From the NCBI GenBank assembly GCA_019347575.1, contig JAHWKY010000012.1, forward strand, positions 66,648 through 130,647: a stretch of DNA of 64,000 bases, in the 5' to 3' direction. Both the position numbers and the translations under genes were made by a program. Below, piece by piece: positions 38,746-46,583 of the stretch (position 1 is its first letter; each line of letters starts with the position of its first letter). The DNA comes from Actinomycetota bacterium. Lineage in GTDB: Bacteria; Actinomycetota; Nitriliruptoria; Nitriliruptorales; Nitriliruptoraceae. A model generated the notes under the pieces. That model worked only from the letters and a program-made list of their open reading frames with translations, searched no databases and had not been told where the DNA came from.

Positions 38746-38954
38746 CTCGGAGGTTCCATCTCCTCCTCGAGCTGGAGCACGTGCGCCCCGTGCTCGTCGC
38801 GCGCGCCGGCGTACCCGCCCTCCTCGGCGGCGAACACGCTGCCGCGCCAGCCACACGTGCAGCCGGCCTCGAGGCGGTGCGCTTCGTCCTCGGTGACTTC
38901 GATGACCCGGAACTCGTGGAGCAGCTCCTCGTCATCGGCCGGCGTGTCGTACAC
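38742..38954 (-). CDS. Small acidic protein with a CxC motif
   Basis: 70 residues from a GTG start. Sequence features: HEFRVIEVTEDEAHRLEAG followed by CTCGWRGSVFAAEE and a His-containing acidic tail. The C-x-C-G-W element resembles half of a zinc ribbon and recalls the C-E-C-G-x-R-V-L-W of the small protein at 53791. No known family. It converges with the cupredoxin gene, overlapping by 4 bases. Confidence 0.6.
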   Translation of the reverse strand: MYDTPADDEELLHEFRVIEVTEDEAHRLEAGCTCGWRGSVFAAEEGGYAGARDEHGAHVLQLEEEMEPPS

Positions 38955-39033
38955 CGCAACCTCCTCGACGAGGCCACCCTACGGCACGGCACGGCGGCGC
39001 CGGAGCGCCGATGCCGACCGACGGCCGCGGCCA

Positions 39034-40608
39034 TCAGGCGGCCTTGACGAGCTCGATCTCGACCTCGGTCCACTCACCGCGGGTTACGGTCACCAGGGTG
39101 GACGTCGAGGTGAAGTCGTCGTGCGTCGCCTCGTAGCGGTACTGACCCGGCTCGAGGCCCTGCAGTTCGTCATCGGAGAGCACGAACGCACCGTCGCTGT
39201 CGGTCACGGCCTCGAAGGTGGGACCGACCATCTCACCGTTGACAACGCGGCGGGCGCTCACCTGTGCCCCGGTGACTTGCTCGTCGCTGCCTGCGACGAC
39301 CACGCGACCGGCGATGCTGGCCACGCGGTCGAGCGCGACATCCTCCACGTGGTCCTCGCCTGGTGCGACCTCGACGTCGGTCACGGTGGCCGGGGCGTAG
39401 CCGATGCGCGTGACCTCGAGCCGGAAGCGTCCCCACACCAGGCCCTCGAAGGCGTACGCCCCCGCGGGTCCGGATGCCGTCGTCGCCTCCTCGGCGTCGC
39501 CCCGCCACAGCCGGACGTCGGCAGCGGCGACGCGTTCAGCACTGACCGCGTCGGTCACCTCACCCCCGAGCTTGGACAGCGTCGGGTTGGCGTACGCCGA
39601 CAGCAGCTCAACGACCTGGGCGCTGATGACCTGCTCGCCACCGAGCACGTAGACGTCGAGGCCGCCGGCGGCGAGGCGCTCCAGCTCCTCGGCGAGACGC
39701 TCGGGTACCTGGAAGCGTGACGTCAGCAGCAGCGGGGCGTCGAACATCCCGGCCGCTGCGGCCCCGGTGAGGGCGTCGGGGAACCGCTCTCCGGTCGCCA
39801 CGAAGACCGCGGTGGTCTGCTGCGCCGGGAACGCCTCGGCCGCGATGCGGGCGGACGTGCGGTAGCGATCGCTGCCCGACCAGCGCTCGACCGGGGCGTC
39901 GGTGTAGAACGCCAACTCCTGCCTCACGCCCTCGGAGACGACCTCCTCCCCACCGAGCACGACGATCCGTGTGGGCAGCAGTTCCTCGAGCGCCGTCCGC
40001 GCCGCCGCGGGCAGCTCGTTCGAGCGGGTGAGGAGGATCGGGCCCCCGAGACGGGCCCCAGCCGCGGCACCCGAGAGCGCGTCGGGGTAGTCGAGTCCGC
40101 TGGCGACGAACGCGATCCCGACCGGCGCGGTGAACGCCTCGAGCGCGATCTCGGCCGCGGTCTCGTACCGCGTGGGCCCCCAGATGCGATCGACGCTGTC
40201 GGGCGGGGCGTAGCCCGTCAGCTCGAACGCGACCGCATCGCTCACGGCCTCGGGACCGCCGAGGATCAGGATCCGAGCTGGCCGGAGCCGCTCGAGCTCA
40301 CGCGCGGTCTCGTCGGGCAGGTCGTCCAGCCACGTCAGCAAGATCGGCGCCCCGATGGTGGCGGCGAGCGGTCCGGCGCTGAGTCCGTCCGGGAAGCGAT
40401 CAGCGGTGGCGATCATCGCCAGTGGAACGCGCGGCGCGAACGTCGCACGCGAGATCTCGACCGCGGTGCCGATGCGGTCGCGACCAGCCAGCCGGGTGAT
40501 CTCGCCCCGTGCGGGGCGGCCGTCATCGCCAGAGGTGACCGCCCCCCAACCCGGCGTCGCACCCAACAGCAGCGCGCCGACGACGGACAGGTACAGGACA
40601 CGACGCAT
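39034..40608 (-). CDS. Cell-wall-binding repeat 2 (CWB2) surface protein with carboxypeptidase-regulatory-like domains
   Basis: 524 residues with signal peptide (LYLSVVGALLLGATPGWGA). Three CWB2 repeats cover about residues 35-325; each has R-x-G/E-T/S-A, F-x-D-A/G-L-S/T-G and V-x-G-G motifs (RFPDGLSAGPLAATIGAPIL, YPDALSGAAAGARLGGPILL, RFPDALTGAAAAG). About residues 350-524 hold two CarboxypepD_reg-like beta domains (YAFEGLVWGRFRLEVTRIGY, AFVLSDDELQGLEPGQYRYEA). CWB2 triplets anchor proteins non-covalently to the wall, and the tail probably mediates contact or display. Single gene. Confidence 0.88.
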   Translation of the reverse strand: MRRVLYLSVVGALLLGATPGWGAVTSGDDGRPARGEITRLAGRDRIGTAVEISRATFAPRVPLAMIATADRFPDGLSAGPLAATIGAPILLTWLDDLPDETARELERLRPARILILGGPEAVSDAVAFELTGYAPPDSVDRIWGPTRYETAAEIALEAFTAPVGIAFVASGLDYPDALSGAAAGARLGGPILLTRSNELPAAARTALEELLPTRIVVLGGEEVVSEGVRQELAFYTDAPVERWSGSDRYRTSARIAAEAFPAQQTTAVFVATGERFPDALTGAAAAGMFDAPLLLTSRFQVPERLAEELERLAAGGLDVYVLGGEQVISAQVVELLSAYANPTLSKLGGEVTDAVSAERVAAADVRLWRGDAEEATTASGPAGAYAFEGLVWGRFRLEVTRIGYAPATVTDVEVAPGEDHVEDVALDRVASIAGRVVVAGSDEQVTGAQVSARRVVNGEMVGPTFEAVTDSDGAFVLSDDELQGLEPGQYRYEATHDDFTSTSTLVTVTRGEWTEVEIELVKAA

Positions 40609-40765
40609 CGCCCATCCCCTCAGACGGCTCTCCGCAGCCGTGGGAGACGCGCTTGGGCACGGCCCCCCCAGCGGGCGCGCGCACGCTAACCACCGCGCCT
40701 CGCGCTACCAAGCACCTGCGTCGCCCCGCTGGAGACCGCACCCGCGACCGCAGGGCGAGGGCAAG

Positions 40766-41042
40766 GAGCGGGCCTTCCGTTCGCTGTACGACCACACCCA
40801 CCACCAGATGCTGGCGTACTGCCATCGTCGGGGACCGCATCGCGCAGACCGACTGATCGGCATCACCGATCCCAGGGTGGTCAACATCGACGCGCTCGCG
40901 GACTCGGCGGCTACCTGTTCGAGAACCACTTCGAGGAGTACGACGCCGCGTGCGGCGCGACCACGACCCGTTGCTGGCCGAGCCGTCGTGCATGGAGTTC
41001 CTGACCGGCTACATCGACGAGTTCCTGGCGGCACGGTCCTGA
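40766..41042 (+). pseudogene. Remnants of an ECF-sigma-like start and an unknown C-terminus
   Basis: RAFRSLYDHTHHQMLAYCHRRG (about 40771-40836) reads like sigma region 2.1. In the same frame follow GITDPRVVNIDALADS, then in two other frames GGYLFENHFEEYDA and RRDHDPLLAEPSCMEFL...GYIDEFLAARS, ending at TGA 41040-41042. Two frame changes and an implausible join show decay. The second gene's identity is unknown. The rest of the 40609-41177 gap is not coding apart from the fragment listed next. Confidence 0.45.
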
Positions 41043-41046
41043 AGCC

Positions 41047-41160
41047 CTACCGATCTCGCGAGGTGCCACCATCGGCCTCGGCCCACACGGTCAGCAGGTC
41101 CTGTCCGCCGGCGAACTCGACGGGCGGCAACGGCTCGTCGGCGGGGCAGACTGCCTCGCC
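41047..41160 (-). pseudogene. C-terminal fragment of an unrecognised gene
   Basis: On the minus strand the frame reads GEAVCPADEPLPPVEFAGG then QDLLTVWAEADGGTSRDR and a TAG at 41047-41049. It has protein-like composition but no start, since its 5' side runs directly into the end of the DUF202 gene at 41178. It faces the other remnant tail-to-tail with 4 bases between. Confidence 0.35.
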
Positions 41161-41177
41161 GCGGCCCGGTGGGCGAG

Positions 41178-41516
41178 TCAGGCCCAGGGTCGTGCGACCA
41201 CGATCGTCGCCGCGACCCCTAGTAGGACCGTCGTCGCAGCCGTGAGGAGCAGGGCCCAGGGCGCCCCCAGCGGTGCGGGGCGTCCCGGCCGTGAACCGAT
41301 GAGGCGCCGGTAGTTGTGGTCACCGAGGAGGAACAGTCCCGCTCCGACCGCGAGGCCGATCACCGCTGGCAGGTGACGCAGCGCCAGGTAGGGGGCCTCG
41401 CCCGCGCGGAGCAGCAGCGCGGAGGCGACGAGCAGCGCCAACGCGGTGCGGTTCCACGCCAGCAGCGTCCGCTCGGCTTGCAGACCCTGGGGTGCTCCGT
41501 CGTCGTCGGGGTCCAC
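41178..41516 (-). CDS. DUF202 membrane protein
   Basis: 112 residues with three transmembrane helices. ERTLLAWNRTALALLVASALLLR is the DUF202 hallmark (first helix preceded by E-R-T-x-L-A-W). It lies 6 bp downstream of a second DUF202 gene, and such tandem pairs are common. No biochemical function is established for the family. Confidence 0.88.
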   Translation of the reverse strand: MDPDDDGAPQGLQAERTLLAWNRTALALLVASALLLRAGEAPYLALRHLPAVIGLAVGAGLFLLGDHNYRRLIGSRPGRPAPLGAPWALLLTAATTVLLGVAATIVVARPWA

Positions 41517-41522
41517 GGGCGG

Positions 41523-41891
41523 CTACCTGATCGCGATGAGCAGTGCCGCCGCCAGGACAGCCACGAGGAGCACCCCGATGCTGAGCAACAGCGGCAGGAC
41601 CGAGGCGGGGATGGGGCGGTCGGTGCGCATCGCGACCTCGTTGGTGGACCAGCGGCGGTAGCTGGTGGCGGCGACCAGCGTCCCCAGCACCACCAGCACC
41701 AGCCCGACCGTGTCGCGCAGCGCCGGGTTCGCGTCAGAGGGGAGCAGCGAGACCACGGCGAGGCCGCCACCCATGAGCGCGAGCGCGGTGCGGATCCAGG
41801 CGAGGAACGTCCGCTCGTTGGCGAGCGAGAAGCGGTAGTCGGGATCGTGTCCAACGTCCAGGACCTGCCGGCCGCTGCCTGGGAACCGCAA
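41523..41891 (-). CDS. DUF202 (YidH-type) membrane protein
   Basis: 122 residues, three helices. YRFSLANERTFLAWIRTALALMGGG is the conserved N-terminal signature of the YidH group, followed by a second helix (VGLVLVVLGTLVAATSY) and a third (LPLLLSIGVLLVAVLAAALLI). First of a two-gene unit with the neighbouring DUF202 gene. Function unknown; probably forms a small hetero-oligomer. Confidence 0.88.
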   Translation of the reverse strand: MRFPGSGRQVLDVGHDPDYRFSLANERTFLAWIRTALALMGGGLAVVSLLPSDANPALRDTVGLVLVVLGTLVAATSYRRWSTNEVAMRTDRPIPASVLPLLLSIGVLLVAVLAAALLIAIR

Positions 41892-42019
41892 ACGTCCGCC
41901 TCGTCGTCGCCGTCTGAGCGCAGCCTACGGCGGCGCCGTGGCCGTCGCCGCTCCGCCGCAGGACTCGTCCTGGTTCCCGTCGAAGCTCTCCCCAAGTCCA
42001 CCACGGAGGTCATCGGGGC

Positions 42020-43735
42020 GTGCGCCGTCACCTCGCTCTGCTCACCACTGGCGCGCTCGCCTTCGGGACACTCGTCGCCGCCGTGCCGGCGACCGCACCG
42101 GCGGCATCCGACGGTGGTCCTCACCACCTCCCCGGGACCTACGAGGGCGTGAGCCAGCCGATCTACGCCGAGTACATCGACGAGAACCTGGCGGTCGAGA
42201 CCTCCTACGGCGTGCTGCGGGGCGATCTGCGTCGCCCCGTCGTCCCCGACGGTGTGGAGGTGCCGATCATCCTCGTGGTCACGCCCTACCAGGTGCTCTA
42301 CAAGTCGCTGAACCCGGGCGGGGCGACCCGCGTCGACTACTTCGCGAACGCCGACTTCTTCGTGCCGCGCGGCTACGCGTTCGCGGTCTTCGACGCCGTC
42401 GGCACCTACGGCTCCGAGGGGTGCACCGACTTCGGTGGCCTCGGTGAGCGCCGCTCGACCGCCGAACTGGTCGACTGGCTCGGCGAGCGCGATTGGAGCA
42501 ACGGCAAGGTGGGCATGATCGGAGCGAGCTACGACGGCACCCTGGCCATCGCCGCAGCCGTCGAGGCACCCGAGCACCTCGCCACGATCGTCCCGCAGGT
42601 CGCGATCGACCGCTGGTACGACTACATGTTCAACCAGGGTGTCCGCATGGGCCTCGAGGACAACCTCGGCGGGCTGCTCGACCCGCCGATCGACTCCCCC
42701 GCCGACTACGACACCGTCTACGGCGTCGTGCCGCCCTACCACCGTCTCAGCGACGACCCCGAGGGGAGCGCCAGCGCGCTGGCGGCCCACGTCCAACCCT
42801 GCAACCGCGTCGAGAACCAGACGCGCGGCTACCAGACCGACCCCGTCTACGACGACTTCTGGATCGAGCGGGACTACCGCGACCTGGCGTCCAACGTCAG
42901 GGCCAGCGTGCTGTTCGAGGGCGCGTGGCTGGACGACAACGTCAAGCACTGGGCGGCGACGCGGTTCATCGAGGCGCTGCCGGACGAGCTGCCCAAGCAC
43001 CTCGCCATCGGGCAGTGGAGCCACAGCGTCAGCCAGTTCGCCGACGCGGGGCGGCTGCGGCACGCCTGGTTCGACCACTTCCTCGTCGGTCTCGACGTCG
43101 GCTTCACCGACCCCGAGACGGGCGAGTGGCTGGTGCCGCTGGTGGACAGCCAGGCCAGCGACCGCGGCCGCCGCTACAGCTACGAGTGGCCGCCCGCGGG
43201 GACCGAGGAGGTCGAGTTCCGCATCGTGGACGGGGCGGCGGCCGCGGGCGACGAGCTCGGGCTCGACGGGGCCGCCCCGACCTGGACCGACACCAACCCC
43301 GGCCTGCTCGAGCCGCAGGTCTCCCGGGAAGGCTGCACGGTCGAGTGCATCCGCGCGGTCTCGCAACCGGTCACCACGACGACCAGGATCGTCGGGGCGC
43401 CTCGGCTGGAGTTCCGCGGCAGCACCGACCTCGTCTCCACCCACCTGACCCCGGTCCTGTGGGAGGTGTCGTCGAGCGGGGCGCGGACGCCCATCACCCG
43501 CGGCCTGCTGAACAGCCGCAACCGCGACGGGCTCGACACCTCCGAGCTGCTCGACCCGTTGTCCACCTGGGAGGCGACGGTCGAACTGTGGGACATCGAC
43601 CACGTGCTGCGGCCGGGTGACCGGCTCGAGCTGACGCTGTCGTCGACCAACGCGACGTTCGGTGTCGCTGACGAGACCCGCGCGACGACGTCCCTCGACC
43701 TCGACGGGACACGACTGCTGCTGCCGCTGCGGTGA
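42020..43735 (+). CDS. Secreted CocE/NonD-family (S15-type) hydrolase
   Basis: 571 residues from GTG 42020. Signal peptide about 1-29. The alpha/beta-hydrolase nucleophile is GASYDG (S170); VDWLGERDWSNGKVGMIGAS precedes it as in Xaa-Pro dipeptidyl peptidases. SVLFEGAWLDDNV supplies the acid region and IGQWSHSVSQF the His. A C-terminal jelly-roll (residues about 390-571) is complete. Hydrolyses ester or amide bonds outside the cell; exact substrate unknown. Immediately followed by a triple hairpin repeat. Related genes: 50358-52070 (intact) and 26881-27799 (truncated). Confidence 0.88.
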   Translation: MRRHLALLTTGALAFGTLVAAVPATAPAASDGGPHHLPGTYEGVSQPIYAEYIDENLAVETSYGVLRGDLRRPVVPDGVEVPIILVVTPYQVLYKSLNPGGATRVDYFANADFFVPRGYAFAVFDAVGTYGSEGCTDFGGLGERRSTAELVDWLGERDWSNGKVGMIGASYDGTLAIAAAVEAPEHLATIVPQVAIDRWYDYMFNQGVRMGLEDNLGGLLDPPIDSPADYDTVYGVVPPYHRLSDDPEGSASALAAHVQPCNRVENQTRGYQTDPVYDDFWIERDYRDLASNVRASVLFEGAWLDDNVKHWAATRFIEALPDELPKHLAIGQWSHSVSQFADAGRLRHAWFDHFLVGLDVGFTDPETGEWLVPLVDSQASDRGRRYSYEWPPAGTEEVEFRIVDGAAAAGDELGLDGAAPTWTDTNPGLLEPQVSREGCTVECIRAVSQPVTTTTRIVGAPRLEFRGSTDLVSTHLTPVLWEVSSSGARTPITRGLLNSRNRDGLDTSELLDPLSTWEATVELWDIDHVLRPGDRLELTLSSTNATFGVADETRATTSLDLDGTRLLLPLR

Positions 43736-43835
43736 AGGTGGTGCTACCGCTTCGCTACTTGAGCACGGAAGGTCGTGCTACCGCTTCGCTACTTGAGCAC
43801 GGAAGGTCGTGCTACCGCTTCGCTACTTGAGCACG
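43734..43835 (+). repeat. Three tandem 34-bp hairpin repeats after the hydrolase stop
   Basis: Copies start at 43734, 43768 and 43802 and are almost identical. Each contains GTGCTACC-GCTTCGC-TACTTGAGCAC, with GTGCT/AGCAC complementary ends (plus outer C-G in copies 2 and 3). The first copy begins within the stop codon. Possible multiple terminator or recombination-prone array. The remaining sequence to 43996 shows no gene. Confidence 0.85.
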
Positions 43836-43996
43836 GCACCGTCGCCGCCCGGCCGTCCTTCCCCGCGCGCTGAGCGCACGCTTTCGGGTGCCTCGTGTAA
43901 CCCGGTGACCCTGCGTGACGATGACGAGGGTGAAGGCATGCGGAGCGTGAGGTCCATCCCCTCGCTCCGACCACGACGCGACCACGCGAGGTCCTG

Positions 43997-44677
43997 ATGC
44001 GACGCCCACGCCACCTGTCGAGCCTCATCGCTGCGGGAGCCATCGTCTTGGGAGGCGGCACCGTCGCGCTCGCGCAGGCGGGTGGACCCCCCGACGACGT
44101 GCCCGAGGCGCCCGATCAGCCCGACCGTGACGGGCCGCCCGTCGACCTGCTCGAGCTGGTCCCCGAGACCGCGACCGGCGGCGTCGACGGCGACAACGCC
44201 GAGGCGTTCTCCGCGTGGGTCCAGAGCCTGGACGAGGTCCTAGGGTGTCAGCGCGGCCTGACCATCGCGGCCGCCGCCCGACAGGGCCCGACCACGTTCG
44301 ATCCGGCTGACGCGCCGGAGCCCGTGGCCGAGGAGGACCTGCCCGGACGCTGCGGTGGGGCTGGCGGCGGCGAGGAGTTCGGACGCGCCACCGCCTCGGA
44401 GGCCTCGGGCGGTCGTAGCACCGGTACCGGTGCACCCGACGACGCGGGGCCACCCGAGGGCGTTGGAGCACCTGAGGACGCCGGAGCACCCGAGCACGCC
44501 GGAGCACCCGAGGAGCCTGGAGCCCCGGACGGCCGCGGAGCACCTGAAGGCGTCGGAGCACCCGAAGATGCGGGCGCACCTGAGGATGCCGGAGCCCCGG
44601 ACGACGCTGGAGCACCTGAGGGTGTCGGCGCACCCGAGGGCGCTGGACCACCGGCGGGCACGCCCGGACCGCGCTGA
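43997..44677 (+). CDS. Secreted protein with a Gly-Ala-Pro-rich hexapeptide repeat tail
   Basis: 226 residues. Signal peptide about 1-28 (LIAAGAIVLGGGTVALAQA). Residues about 45-120 form a small domain with two Cys (EVLGCQRGLT and GRCGGAGGG). From about residue 146 to the end are thirteen hexapeptides of the type G-A/P-P-E/D-x-x (GAPEDA, GAPEGV, GAPDDA and others). The tail is acidic and presumably extended, perhaps a wall spacer. No known family. Confidence 0.7.
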   Translation: MRRPRHLSSLIAAGAIVLGGGTVALAQAGGPPDDVPEAPDQPDRDGPPVDLLELVPETATGGVDGDNAEAFSAWVQSLDEVLGCQRGLTIAAAARQGPTTFDPADAPEPVAEEDLPGRCGGAGGGEEFGRATASEASGGRSTGTGAPDDAGPPEGVGAPEDAGAPEHAGAPEEPGAPDGRGAPEGVGAPEDAGAPEDAGAPDDAGAPEGVGAPEGAGPPAGTPGPR

Positions 44678-44690
44678 GTCGGCCGCGAGG

Positions 44691-45218
44691 TCAGGTCTCT
44701 GCCGCGGCTCGCGAGCGCTCCCACAACCCGCGCACGTAGCCGGCCTGACCGATGTGCTGCATCTGGTCGTTGATCACGCTGACGAGACGCACTCCCACCG
44801 TGACCGGCGGGTCCCACCGGCGGTCGATGATGCGGTCGAGCTCCTCGGCGTCGATCGTCTCGAGGTAGCTGCGCGTCTGCGCGACGACGGCCTCGTGGTA
44901 CTCGACCAGCAGCTGCGGGTCGTCGAAGCGCACCTCACCGACCTGCTCCCTGGAGTGGCCGTACCCGGTGTCGGCGGCGTCGAACGGGAGGTCGGAACGG
45001 TCGTGGAAGCCGGCGGAGGTCCACGTCTGCTCGCGCCCCGCGATCTCGGCGACGTGGTCGTCGTGGACCCGGGTGAGGTGCCACACGAGCCACGCGATGG
45101 AGTTCGCATCGGGGTCGGGGCGGAACGCGAGCGCGTCCGTGTCGAGCCCGTCGGTCACCCGCCCGACTCCCTGGCGCACGCGCTCGAAGGCGTCGGCGAA
45201 CACGTCCCGTGTATCCAT
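44691..45218 (-). CDS. DinB/DUF664-family protein
   Basis: 175 residues from ATG 45218 (GTG 45224 also possible). Four-helix DinB fold: SIAWLVWHLTRVHDDHVAEIAG carries the first metal His (WHLTRVHD), and VISVINDQMQHIGQAGYVRGL-like C-terminal helix carries the third (QMQH). DinB relatives act as metal-dependent thiol transferases or damage-response proteins. Single gene; a 19-bp hairpin repeat lies just to its right. Confidence 0.82.
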   Translation of the reverse strand: MDTRDVFADAFERVRQGVGRVTDGLDTDALAFRPDPDANSIAWLVWHLTRVHDDHVAEIAGREQTWTSAGFHDRSDLPFDAADTGYGHSREQVGEVRFDDPQLLVEYHEAVVAQTRSYLETIDAEELDRIIDRRWDPPVTVGVRLVSVINDQMQHIGQAGYVRGLWERSRAAAET

Positions 45219-45272
45219 GGACACCGACCGTACCCGCCTTCACGACTGGGAGCAGAAGTCGGCGTCAGGCGC

Positions 45273-45291
45273 CGCGGGCAACTGCTCCCGC
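45273..45291. repeat. 19-bp dispersed hairpin, copy 1
   Basis: CGCGGG-CAACTGCT-CCCGC is identical to 50335-50353. Five-base-pair stem, 8-base loop. It lies 3 bases after the soxR stop and probably acts as its terminator. Confidence 0.6.
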
Positions 45292-45294
45292 TCG

Positions 45295-45762
45295 TCAGGG
45301 AGTGGGGGCGCGGACCGTTGCCGGGTCGGGCAGGCGGACCGCACCAGGTCCCTCTGGGGCGAGCTCGTCATCGGGGTTGTAGAGCCGGCAGCGTTGCAGC
45401 GACAGGCAGCCGCAGCCGATGCAGCCCTCGAGCCGGTCCCGGAGCGCGACCAGCGCCTCGATCTCGGCGTTGAGCCGCGACCGCCACCGGCGCGAAACGC
45501 GCGCCCAATCCGCCTTGGTGGGGGTGCGGCCATCGGGCAGCGCCCCGAGCACCTCACGGACCTCGTCGAGACTCAGCCCGACGTTCTTGGCTGCCTGGAT
45601 GAACGCCAGCCGTCGCAGGACGCTGCGCTCGAAGCGGCGCTGTCCCCCGGACGTGCGCTCGGCGTCGATCAGGCCCTCGGCCTCGTAGTAGCGCAGCGCC
45701 GACGCTGCGAACCCGCTGCGGTCGGCGACCTCGCTCACGGTGAGCCGATCGTGTGTATCCAC
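45295..45762 (-). CDS. soxR: Redox-sensitive transcriptional activator SoxR
   Basis: 155 residues from GTG 45762. MerR-type winged helix (LTVSEVADRSGFAASALRYYEAEGLI, residues 7-32), long dimerisation helix, and the [2Fe-2S] cluster ligands in the exact SoxR pattern C-x2-C-x-C-x5-C: C114, C117, C119 and C125. It senses redox-cycling compounds or superoxide and activates promoters with overlong spacers. The divergent promoter at 45816-45846 matches this mode, so the SDR and QueA-like genes are its direct targets. Confidence 0.95.
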   Translation of the reverse strand: MDTHDRLTVSEVADRSGFAASALRYYEAEGLIDAERTSGGQRRFERSVLRRLAFIQAAKNVGLSLDEVREVLGALPDGRTPTKADWARVSRRWRSRLNAEIEALVALRDRLEGCIGCGCLSLQRCRLYNPDDELAPEGPGAVRLPDPATVRAPTP

Positions 45763-45815
45763 CGTCGGGCGAGCCTCCTCACGATCTGGCGTGTGCGCGG
45801 GGCGGACAACCTAGC

Positions 45816-45846
45816 TTGACTTGAAGTTAACTTCAACTCGTAGTTT
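45816..45846 (+). promoter_or_regulatory. SoxR-controlled promoter with 19-bp spacer
   Basis: A -35 TTGACT (45816-45821) and a -10 TAGTTT (45841-45846) are 19 bases apart, the overlong spacing SoxR/MerR activators correct. The spacer holds the perfect dyad TTGAAGTTAACTTCAA (45821-45836). Initiation should be about 30 bases before the ATG of the SDR gene. Confidence 0.85.
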
Positions 45847-45881
45847 CGCTCTCGACCGGTTCCAACCACAGGAGAGATGCG

Positions 45882-46583
45882 ATGCCAACCGCAGTCATAA
45901 CCGGCGCATCGCGCGGCTTCGGCTGCGCGGTCGCTACCGCCCTCGCGCGACGCGGCTGGGAGCTGGTCGTCGACGGCCGCACCAAGCGCGACCTGCGCCG
46001 CGCCGCTGTGGGCTTCCGACGCGCCGGCTCGCCCCGCGTTGCTGACATCGCGGGCGACATCGGCGACCCGTCGCACCGCCTCGCGCTGCAGGCCGCGGTC
46101 GACCGCCGTCCGGTCGATCTGCTGGTCAACAACGCGAGCACGCTCGGGGTCTCACCCCTGCCCCGTCTCGATGAGCTCGCGGTCGAGACGCTGCGTGACG
46201 TGCTGACCGTGAACCTCATCGGCCCGTTCGCACTGACGCAGGCACTGCTGCCCAACCTGCGCGAGCGCAGCGGTCTCGTGGTGAACGTCTCGTCGGACGC
46301 GGCGGTCGAGGCGTACCCCGCGTGGGGCGGCTACGGGGCGTCGAAGGCCGCGCTCGACCACCTCACCGCGGTGCTCGCGGAGGAGCAACCGACCCTCCGC
46401 GCCTACGCGTTCGACCCCGGCGACATGCGCACCGAGATGCACCGAGCCGCGTTCCCCGGCGAGGACATCTCCGATCGTCCCGAGCCGGAGACCGTCGTCC
46501 CGGCGCTCCTCCGACTCATCGACGAGCGCCCGGCGTCGGGCCGCTACCGCGCCGCCGAGCTGCTCGTCGAGGTGGCAGCGTGA
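45882..46583 (+). CDS. SDR-family oxidoreductase under SoxR control
   Basis: 233 residues. NAD(P) loop TGASRGFG (residues 7-14), NNAS, and the catalytic Y-x3-K in GGYGASKAALDH; the catalytic Ser is in VNVSSD. Short, single-domain dehydrogenase or reductase. It is the first gene after the SoxR promoter and its stop overlaps the next gene by 4 bases. A reductase for quinones or other redox-active compounds would fit SoxR control; inferred. Confidence 0.9.
   Translation: MPTAVITGASRGFGCAVATALARRGWELVVDGRTKRDLRRAAVGFRRAGSPRVADIAGDIGDPSHRLALQAAVDRRPVDLLVNNASTLGVSPLPRLDELAVETLRDVLTVNLIGPFALTQALLPNLRERSGLVVNVSSDAAVEAYPAWGGYGASKAALDHLTAVLAEEQPTLRAYAFDPGDMRTEMHRAAFPGEDISDRPEPETVVPALLRLIDERPASGRYRAAELLVEVAA

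Noticed and set aside
41360-43603. 747-codon minus-strand frame opposite the CocE hydrolase
   Set aside because: Contains shadows of both the plus-strand hydrolase and the DUF202 genes; no coherent protein.
43734-43835. Possible tRNA or small structured RNA
   Set aside because: The repeats fold only as short hairpins without cloverleaf, anticodon arm or conserved T-loop; no tRNA was found in the window.
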